Below are positions 55,366 through 64,000 of a stretch of 64,000 nt of DNA, piece after piece. The notes beneath the pieces are model-generated. The model was not told where the DNA came from and made no database searches. It saw nothing but the letters and a program-made list of their open reading frames with translations. This DNA is from Bursaphelenchus xylophilus (lineage: Eukaryota; Nematoda; Chromadorea; Rhabditida; Aphelenchoididae), in NCBI GenBank assembly GCA_904066235.2, contig CAJFCV020000005.1:9233501-9297500 (forward strand). Direction: 5' to 3'. The translations under genes were made by a program, and so were the position numbers. Numbering within the stretch: the first letter of the stretch is position 1; each line of letters starts with the position of its first letter.

Positions 55366-57117
55366 TCGTTCTTTCTCCACGCACTTCTGTCGGTTCTCAG
55401 GAACCGCGAATGATGCGTGTTCATTATCAAAGGACAGGGATTAAAAATTCTACACCTTCGTGCGAAAAAACATCAAAAATGCACTTGGATGCTCAAAAGT
55501 CATGGAAATCGGGAAATTTTAAAATCAAAATAGTTCAGAGTTTTAAAAAATCGTTTTTTTATGTTTGAAGATTATAGAGAATATATGATTTTACCAACAG
55601 ACTAGTATTTATGACATAAACATTAGCTGTGTGCTCCCAAAAAAAGATTTGTTCATATTGCTGAATTATTTTTTCGACCGTGTGTTCCCCGCCTCCGGAT
55701 TATTTTCCCCCCATGTTTCCTCGAACATTATGTATATTTCAACCAGCCCTAATCGCTCTGAAAAAACGGCTTATCGACTAAATCCAGAAATATGCAAGAT
55801 AAAGGAGACGTGGGATTGAAAACGGTAAAAGACGAAAAGGGAACCAAAAATAACGTATGTAAATATACGTGTAGATTGATAGGTCCGGCGGATAAAGGGG
55901 CTGCTAAAGAGACAAGAGAAGCCCAAATTTGGCATCAAAAACTATTGCAATGAAGTAAAAATTCTTGTTTTGAAGAAAGAAAACTTTTAGGCGCAACTAC
56001 TTTTTGGGTCAGCGACAGGTCCAAAAATCGTAAAAATTATCAGAATCTCGAAGATTGCGCTTTTCAGACTCGAGCATTGCGCTTTTTAGACAGTAAACAG
56101 TTGAGTCATCACATTAGCTTTTCACGTCCAAAGAAGGATATACGCCAACTTAATTGGAAAGTCTTGGGAAATCTTGATAAATCCGGCTTATTGTGTGATT
56201 CAACTAATTTTGCCGCTGTTTTGATTACTGATGAATCGCCGATTATTCCCGTAATTTGAACATCACGTGCCAACTTGGTAATGTTGGATTAGGCGGGAAA
56301 AACAATGAACGACGACATTGATAAACATATACATGTATTATACATGTCTATACATGTATAATACATGTATTAGAAAAATAGAGGAAGTATGAAAAAAGCT
56401 GTTATCTTATTCCTAGCTACTATACCTCAAACGGTCAGTGCCAACAAATGCAAGGGACCGGTAGTTGCAAACTCCGTCATGGCTACGAACAAAAATTATT
56501 TAATTTTGGCTTTTTCGACAACCTTGTTACATTATTTGCGCTTTCAACCCAGCCCCAATTTACCTCTACTTTTTGTTCCTAAAAAAGGTTTTACATTTAC
56601 GTCAGAACACATTTTGCTACATAAAAAATTTAACATCAGGCGTCTACTATAGCCTAAGACAGCATGTCTAAGCATTCAAACTACACAACAAAACTTTACA
56701 GGTTCTTTTTGAAACTCCTAGATCAAATTTTGACGACCTTGAGCATATTGCAAAAAATGGTGACTGTCACGTATGTAGGTATGTTTTCAAAAGGTTTTAA
56801 TCGCTATTCACAGGATAATCCCAAGGTTTTTCTGTTTGGGAGCCTTTGAAAAGGTTGTGCTATTTGGGTGACAAAAAATAAGCACGTCAACTTACGATAA
56901 GTCGATTTGGTCGTTGGTAGAAAATGGCGTAACCGGAAATTTGTGCAGTACATAAAAATCAAAAATAAGGTAGGCGATTAGTGACCAAGTTGGGCAGATT
57001 TGTTGGTCATAAGTCACATTTCCGCTCAGCCAAGGCAACTTAAAGTAAAGCTTTAAAAACAGAAGGCAAGGTAAATTTGATTGATGGAGAAATCGAGAAA
57101 ATAACATTACGGTTGTA
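55366..57117. other. AT-rich intergenic region with weak open frames
   Basis: Two successive plus-strand frames are open: 56389-56652 (starts MKKAVILFLATIPQTVSA, signal-peptide-like) and 56664-56849. Neither shows a domain or splice support. A TACATGTATA-type palindromic microrepeat lies at 56327-56370. Treat as non-coding until transcripts show otherwise. Confidence 0.3.
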
Positions 57118-57495
57118 GTGTTAAACAATGAAACTAAAAAAAAAATTTTTTTTGAAAATGTGATGGTGCTATATGAGAACGCTTTTTTACCGATAATACA
57201 TAGCTCCTTGACGGACCCTCGGCCGCAAAAATCATTGAATATATTAACCGATCCAATAAATCGCGTGCTAAAATTTTCAACAATTGAGATAGCGCCTATT
57301 CAGATACTCTACAGAAATCTTGCGGAAAATCAGAACGCATTGCCCAGGACATCTTTTAGGATATTTTCATCGCTTTTATCAAATGAAAAAGACTTCGATT
57401 TACATAGTTTACCAGTCTACGTGTCGAAGAAGAAAACTTTTTCCGACCCTATAAACGTTTCCTTTTTCAAGTCCAAAAAACAAGATCTTATGTAA
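57118..57495 (+). CDS. Hypothetical 125-codon frame, unknown
   Basis: An open frame this long is unusual in such AT-rich DNA. The product has repeated Asp-Pro turns (LTDPRPQKS, LTDPINR, FSDPINV), no clear signal peptide, and no known domain. The start follows CATTACGGTTGTAGTG, with no obvious splice acceptor. It may be part of a spliced gene or a relic. Confidence 0.22.
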   Translation: MLNNETKKKIFFENVMVLYENAFLPIIHSSLTDPRPQKSLNILTDPINRVLKFSTIEIAPIQILYRNLAENQNALPRTSFRIFSSLLSNEKDFDLHSLPVYVSKKKTFSDPINVSFFKSKKQDLM

Positions 57496-58560
57496 TTCTA
57501 ATCTTTGCCCAATAAACATTCGTTTCTCGCTCTATGTTCGCGGTATGTAAGTTCATCCTTCCTGTTCACATCTGAAATGGAATTCATAAAATAATTGGTT
57601 GCCCACCCAAACGTCGTCCTTAATAACGCTGCGAAATTAATAAGACCGAATCGCGTGAACATTGGGCTTACGTGTGTTTCTATGTACAGTATTGCGAGTA
57701 ATGAAAGTAAAGGAAAAAAATTAACCTTGTTGGTCGTTGGCACTTACGGTGTCTTAGAAATGTTATTGTAATCATATATTATACCATACGTAGTCAAAAA
57801 TTGAAAAGACGCAAATCGAAAAGGCTGCGGGAATTGAAACATGATGATTTAGATGAATTGAAAAGCTGCGTTTTGAGCAGGAGTTGGCTGTCAGGGAATA
57901 AAGCTAACATTACAAAAATGTGCTAATAAACTCATATTTCAATGGCACTTGGAACAAAAAATGATTGAGACTTTTTAAGTCTACCGCCACCGTTAAATAT
58001 TGGTTTAAGCACCAATTTTAAAATTGTCGATTTTTTACGACCTTTTGACTTAAAAAACCACGGTATTCTCTGAATAATTAGAAAAAATTTATTCAAAATT
58101 TCATTAAAATCTGGGCGTTACAATGATCACTCGTGTCCTAAAAGTGTAATGCAAATTTTCAGAAATTACTAAGTGGTTTAGGTAGCTTAGATGCGAAGAA
58201 TTTAATCGCTGCCAAAGCTTCTTAACTCCAGTACTATCCACGTGAATGTTCTGGGAAATTGGCAATTTTCATTAGCGTCGGTAAAATGGGAGTGTATAGT
58301 TAGCTTCTGAAATAGCCAATTTTCCTCTGTTTCGCCACATTCACATTTAGAAAAACTAATCATTATTTTGTCTGGGTCGCCGAAAACTTCTTCAGACAGC
58401 AAAAAATAAATCGGCAAACACTTCGTTACTTCTTTGGGCGACCCCCTCAAGATAAATATCAGATTTGAGGCTCAACGATTGATACCTTTGTACCATTTCT
58501 AATACTTAAATTGCTTTAAACTCCGGCAAGATTTGGCACAAGGAGATCTCAAGTCTTGAC
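57496..58560. other. Intergenic, no gene recognised
   Basis: A minus-strand frame at 57743-57498 starts with a hydrophobic stretch (FFPLLSLLAILY) but has nothing else to support it. The rest holds no recognised feature. Confidence 0.3.
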
Positions 58561-59072
58561 AAATTTACGAAGATGGGAAAACCGGGATTTTTAGATTGAA
58601 AGTCGGCGAAAATTTGAGCTTCTTTCCGAATTTCGGCACGAAAAGTTCATGCCTGTTTCTAATACCATAGAGGGTAATGTTTCCACTAAAAATCATTCTT
58701 TCTGCACGAAACTAGCAAAGTTATGGCCAAAAAGTGTTTTTCTCTCTGACCGCCCTCCGCGTTTAGCGTACTCTCTCGGCGGCGCTTGCAAAGCGCGAGC
58801 TAAAAGTTTCACGAATTGATGAATACAGTGGTGGACCTGATCAGTGGCAAAAAAAGTGCCATTTGGAATCCGGGAAGTATCAAAAATGTGGCAAAATGCT
58901 TCCCTCTCCAAGTGAAAAAAGGGACGCACTTTGCCATAATTTTGGTGCTTCCCGGATGCAAAATGGTACGTTTTCTTGCCACTGGATCAGGGCCGTGACT
59001 GTAGTTCATGACCGGCGTGTGTGCAAAATTTAAAGAAAATCTGAGCGTCGCACTTGGGGTACTTCTATTGTA
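58560..59072. mobile_element. Family B MITE interrupted by a family A MITE
   Basis: Family B interior runs from about 58560 to 58823 and resumes at 59004, ending CGCACTTGGGGTACTTCTAT. The interruption, 58826-59001, is a shortened family A element (CAGTGGTGGACCTGATC to GGCCGTGACTG) flanked by TA on both sides. The left family B terminus is eroded. This nesting shows that family A moved after this family B copy was in place. Confidence 0.85.
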
Positions 59073-59898
59073 AACCCAATTCACACTTTGTCCCAGGTCT
59101 TCGCCAGATCTACCGTTGCGCTTGACCACCTCCTTTTTTATTCTAATTTGGATTGAAAACATACAAAGAAGAAGAATTCAAGTGTACTTACTAGACCGCA
59201 AGTTCAAGGGCACCTAAAATAGGTCTTTTCAATCGCCTTCGCACGCACTAATGCTGCAAAATAAAAAATATTTGCCAAGTCTGCGCCGAATCTGCACTCT
59301 CTTTGAGGATCGTCTTTTATACCAACCCATGCTTGAACAAAAACAGAGGCTGGGCAGGATTGCGGAACCGTTAATTTCAGGTCTATAAAAGCGGTGCGCT
59401 GCGATTAGAACTACCCGTAAATTGAGAATATTTTTTTTTTTGGTCCTTAACCCGATTACGGCCGTTAGCCCCCACAAAGCCTGACTCGATTACTGGAAAT
59501 AGTCGCACTTCAATTTGCGTAAGAGTGCACTTCAGATGAGAGGTGGAAACTAGGGTGGACGCTACGAATTTGAAAACGGATTTGCACAATGTTGTGAAAG
59601 AGTTTTTCGAAAATCACATTTGTTTCTGAGTAAGGGGAATTTTTGTGTTCAAAAATTTCATTTTACGAGCATCATAGAACTGGGTCGCTACAAAAAACAA
59701 GGCTCAAACATTAAGGCGCACGTTTGATCACAAGCCCATGACCGAAAACGGTGTATAGTTTTACAATGCTTAAAAGGACAAGTACTTATACAAGGGATTT
59801 TTCTTGGGAAGATTTTGGGTTTCAAAAAGATTGTAGAGTTTAATGAGTTACCGAGTAGTCCAAATGTCGTTACGAAACTAACTCGAGAAAGGAGCTCT
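59073..59898. other. Intergenic, no gene recognised
   Basis: No coding chain, RNA gene or repeat family recognised on either strand. Confidence 0.35.
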
Positions 59899-59976
59899 TA
59901 TCAGTCTGCCGGGAAAATAACGGCGGGTGTTTCCAAGGCGCGAAGACCCACCGTTATTTTCCCGACAGATTGATAG
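59899..59976. mobile_element. Miniature family D palindrome, 78 bp
   Basis: TATCAGTCTGCCGGGAAAAT and its inverted ATTTTCCCGACAGATTGATA enclose only ~25 bp of interior, making it essentially all terminal repeat. Confidence 0.8.
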
Positions 59977-61767
59977 TTGGTTTAGTGTATTCTCATCTCG
60001 AAATTTATCGGAAAACTTTCTTTTTTCTTATTTTGCCTATTGTTTTTCAGCCAAAATGAGTCGTAATAGTTCGAAATACTTGAAAATGGTCATATTTGTA
60101 AAAAGACCTTATTTTTGCCAAATATTGGGCTTGAAATCGGTCAAAAAAGATTCCTCGGACCCCATTTGTGACAAAAATCTAAGAGTTCCATCCCTCTTGC
60201 TTCTTTCAGCAATAGTCAAGTGGACGTGCTTTTTTGCGTTTTTTCTACAGTACCTTTTGATGCGGAGCTTCACGCTCCTTGCTAGCTAAGTAGGCCTTTT
60301 TACCGATTCGAGGCTGCACCCGTAATAAGCAATACAAAAAATTTCTTCTACAAAGCCTCTTGACAGGTCCGCTGACTTATTTCATAAGTCCCAGCAAGAC
60401 TATAATCTCTCAAACTTGTCTTTAAATCTTCTGCGACTAATAATGACTAAGCTTTCCGAACAAGTCGAACAAGATTGGCATTACCAATACTCGTGTTTAA
60501 GACGCCGCTAATCCCCACGTAATAAACCCGATAAAAACAAATGATAAAACAATTTTACTCAGTACTACTCTATAACTGTTTATGAGACAAATAAAGAACT
60601 GTGGCTGCTACGAAAGAGACGTAATGAGGGCAAAAAATGTAGGACGGAAAAAAGTGACTATAAAATCAAAGGCTCATGGTTCAAAGTTCGTAGTATTGGA
60701 ACAATGGAATCTGTAAGTCGCTGACGGTTCAACGTTCAGAGATTTCAGGGAACAGAATCTTGGAATGCATATTTTACGAGGGGTCTTTCAAGGGGAATTT
60801 AATTAGATGTAAATGAGATTTTTTGTTTTGGCTAAAAGTCGAGGAGAAAAAGGGAACATGGAGAATGACTTGAAGGAAGCCCCGGCAATCCTTCAAGTCA
60901 AAGTGACGAGTGTTGGACATAAAGTCAAATATGCAAGGATACCGGGTGCGGGTAATCAAATTCGTAAATGGCACACCTGTTATTCCAAATTTCATTTTGA
61001 CCGACTACGACGGAAATGTATTGTACAGCGAAGAAAAACATGGTGGAGTTCTGATTGTAGGCTAGCTCTTTTATATGGTCGAAACCCAATGACACTTGCA
61101 ATTGAAAAAGTTGTAAAGCCTAGAGTTGCATAAAAATACGTGTGTGGCATGCTAAATAGATATTCACCGTTCAGTATTCGCTTTGGAAAGGAAAAAGTTT
61201 TGCCATCCAATAGAATGCTGATTCATACATATTTATAAGGCTTTTTCAAAACATGGTTTTTGTGGGCATAAAACTTGTCAAAACTTTTAAACGGTAATCT
61301 ATGTACATAGGGCTCAAACCAGTGCTGGTGGAAAGTGAAAACCAGGAAAAGGTTGATTTTTCAATTTTCCAAAATTTTTGCTCCGAAAACAAATATGTAC
61401 TCTAAGAAGGGTGAGTTCTACTTCATTTAGAAACCCGCCATTTCTTGTCTGTTCATACGATACATCTTCGCGTAGAAAATTTTTGTTTTTCATCAGTTTC
61501 AGACAGAAACCTTTCGTGTTTTGTCCTTAGCCTGCACTTTGAGATTTGTTGGGCACGTGCTCTCATATGGGATCGAAAATACTGGGTGCCGATTAGTGTG
61601 GATCTAGTCTGCCCTTTCATGACAGTGCTCACAAACTGAAAGCCGGCAATTAGCAAATGGGATTTTCACAAACCTTTGAATTCCCGTAAAACACCAGTTT
61701 TTTATACGAAACTGACAAAGGTATATGGCCAAAAAGTTTTCAAGTCTTTCGTCGCCATTTCTGAATG
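59977..61767. other. Intergenic with a possible decayed coding stretch at 60813-61133 (+)
   Basis: A 107-codon frame begins MRFFVLAKSRGEKGN. In part of it (about 60940-61064) a second plus-strand frame also reads like protein (YRVRVIKFVNGTPVIPNF, then ILTDYDGNVLYSEEKHGG), which suggests an old frameshifted exon. No family recognised. Confidence 0.25.
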
Positions 61768-61939
61768 GAGAGGTATCAAAAATGTGGCGAAATGCTTCCC
61801 TCTCCAAGTGAAAAAACTTCGTTTTGAAGGGCTAAAATCGGAGTTTTTTCACTTGGAAAAGGAAGCGTGTTGCCACATTTTTGATACTTCCCGGACGCAA
61901 AATGGTACGTTTTTTGCCACCGGATCAGGTCCCCCACTG
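61768..61939. mobile_element. Family A MITE, left-truncated
   Basis: The palindromic core and right terminus (CAGGTCCCCCACTG before TA) are present; the left terminus is replaced by GGAGAGGTATCAAAAATG. Confidence 0.8.
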
Positions 61940-64000
61940 TAAGTGACCCCAAATTGCACTTTTACAGCCTAATCCGGGGTCCGAGAGCAATTGTCCTTTT
62001 ATCTCAAAGGATATAAGTGCGGAAATGAGCATTAGCCTTTTTTAGAAGCCATTACAGACCCCAAAGTATGAAAAACAGTAATGCCACTTAACGAGTATTA
62101 AAGCGGCCATACAGTTACGTTCGAGTGCACCTTTAGCGGCTTAGGAGAGCGAAATGTCAACCAAAAAATTTGCGGGGTTTCACAAAAAGCCAAAACTCAT
62201 ATTTATAGTTTCTTACCGTCCCAGACGGTATTACCATAATGAGGAATAATCAAACAAGATAACACCAAAGCAGACGGAAGATAATCCGAATAAACGGGCA
62301 ATCAAATCAAGTGCTCAACGAGTCCAAGAGTCGATTCCGCCAACAATATTCATCAGAATAATGGGATTGCTCCGAAACAAGACCCGATAAGTCTGACAGC
62401 AAACCGTTTATGTTTTAAGCGTGCAAAGATGGCTCGACTGCACGAAAGATTACGGTTTATTACAATAAGCGCGCTATAAACACGAAAAAATTTCATAATG
62501 AGAAACAATAAAGTTGCACGGAATGGTGTGTGAAAAGATGCCAAATTTTGGGAAAATGTTTACAAAGTTTTGGAATTCGAGAAACTGCATTAGAGGTCTT
62601 CTAAGTAAGTACTTTTTTTCAAAAAGCACAAACTCCGGAGGTCGAAAAACTGATATTTTGTTTTTAACTTATAAGAAATAGCCTTTGCTCTGAATGGTAC
62701 TGCTAATGACTTGTAGAAGTGGTCATCTTGGACCGAAACAATCATTTCAAGACGTCGCTGAAGAAGTGTCCCAAGTGTGACGCTCAATTTTTGACAAAGT
62801 TTGGCGCGAATCCGAAAATCAGAGGCACGGCATCACAGAGAAGTCCCCCCTCCCCATTTCGGCACTTTATCCATCCAGTATCGGTTGTATTCAAACGAAA
62901 TGTCAAAAACGAATTTTTCGTATGGGTTTCCGACCGAAAGATTTCTTTTGTTTTTTTTTATTTTTGTCAATTTCGACACTTGCCTTGGACGAAGTTAAAA
63001 AGTGGCCGGTAGATATTTTTGTTCTATTCTGGGTTGCCGTAGGCCTCAATCCCTCGAGGTTTTTAGGCAAGAGTTTATAGCATTGAGTATGAAACATTTA
63101 CCGCCTACAAGGGCCTCAGAGGGTTTCGTAAAATTTTGAGAAAATTTGAAGGCAAGTGTATCACTAAGTAAAATTAGAGAAATTGGGTGGTCCGAGGGGA
63201 CACCCACAATTTCTGCGGTTTTTTCTAATTGCAAAACAAACCCGAGTTCTCAAAAATGCGCGTTGTTTCTGCCTTTTTTTACCAAAGAGTTGCAACATTC
63301 GAAAAAATATTTGTTTTTTGCCACGCAAACCTTCCGCACTTTGCATACTTTCACAGTGGGCAAGTTCGCGGAATATTGCGGCTGTCTCAGCGAAGCACCA
63401 GCTAAAGTTCGCTGCAACTGATATGTGATCTTGCCCTAAAAATTTTGAAGTAAAAATTTTAAGTCCCATCGTAGTTTGCGCGTCCCAAGTTGAACTATAT
63501 ACACAACTACAACCCCTTTATGTCGGAGACTGCAAATCAAATATAATAAATCGTCTCCGCTCTACAGTAACACAACCAGACAGTCACTTGCGAAAAAAAT
63601 CAAATAATATTCGGCTTCTCCTGAAGCTTAAAGACAGGAAAATGCGAGTACAAGGAAGTTCTTTCATTGAAATACTATTTATGACCGAAAATTCAAAGGA
63701 AAATAAAGGGCATCAAGCTTACGCGATTAGACTGGCCGCAAAATTTTTGTCGTAATTTTAAAGGAAAGTTATAGAAGTCATGCAACTTTCTGAGAAGCTC
63801 TATCATGTGGCTATGATAAATATTGACGAACTAAAAGTCGCTTGTTCCACGCCTCTTATTTTGCAATTACCGTAACAGAATGAAAGCCAAGAAATTTCAA
63901 CCAAAATTCGGCATGTTTTAGACTAGGATACCCTCTGCTACAATGTGGCCAAGTATATTGGTCTCACAATATCAGAGATTCAAAAAAAAGGACTATGGAT
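61940..64000. other. Intergenic to the window edge, repeat scraps only
   Basis: A family B terminus fragment occurs at 62766-62810 (GTCCCAAGTGTGACGCTCAA). Open frames of up to 101 codons on both strands near 63146-63469 overlap one another and show no domain. No gene is called. Confidence 0.4.

Noticed and set aside
59927..60289. 120-codon plus-strand frame
   Set aside because: It starts within a family D palindrome and shows no domain.
1..64000. Bacterial or viral origin of parts of the window
   Set aside because: All confident genes are spliced animal genes with nematode features; no transposase, integrase, polymerase or capsid frame was seen.

Overview
This is a stretch of nematode nuclear DNA. 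The evidence is a cuticle collagen with an N-terminal membrane anchor, an RTRR processing site and a Tyr-Cys-Pro-Cys tail; the nematode-type ubiquitin-like/RPS27A fusion (ubl-1); an Srt-class chemoreceptor; calreticulin ending in HDEL; and short introns (often 40-60 bp) with TTTCAG acceptors. The species cannot be named from the window. I rebuilt genes exon by exon from splice sites, keeping only joins that hold one reading frame. Coordinates are therefore models, not transcript-supported.

Layout. 1-2404 (-): first exons of a TAPL/HAF-type half ABC transporter running off the left edge. 3667-4228 (-): a decayed 3' fragment of the same gene. 4471-6331: two adjacent foldback elements. 6514-8743 (-): complete Srt chemoreceptor. 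10603-14096 (-): complete ABC transporter paralogue. 14.1-18.9 kb: gene-poor, repeat-rich. 18925-20659 (+): cuticle collagen. 21243-22343 (+): secreted Thr/Asn/Tyr-rich protein. 22916-25673 (-): cytosolic asparaginyl-tRNA synthetase. 26840-27394: GC-rich hAT-like element. 27947-28354 (+): small membrane protein. 28702-31551 (-): L-2-hydroxyglutarate dehydrogenase. 33136-37368 (-): calreticulin, with a second hAT-like element in its last intron. 39493-40208 (+): ubl-1. 41434-51202 (+): SLC46-like transporter whose last intron holds a 2.9 kb inverted repeat built on 162-bp tandem units. 51547-55365 (-): rhodopsin-family GPCR. 55.4-64 kb: no confident gene, many repeat remnants.

The genes are unrelated housekeeping, cuticle and receptor genes, with no sign of a joint pathway. 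What stands out is the repeat content: at least seven non-autonomous or foldback families, including two hAT-like elements with perfect 8-bp target duplications, a TA-flanked MITE family with a nested insertion, and families that share the terminus ACAAGG. Three introns also appear to use GCAAGT donors. No transposase, rRNA gene, functional tRNA or CRISPR array was found.
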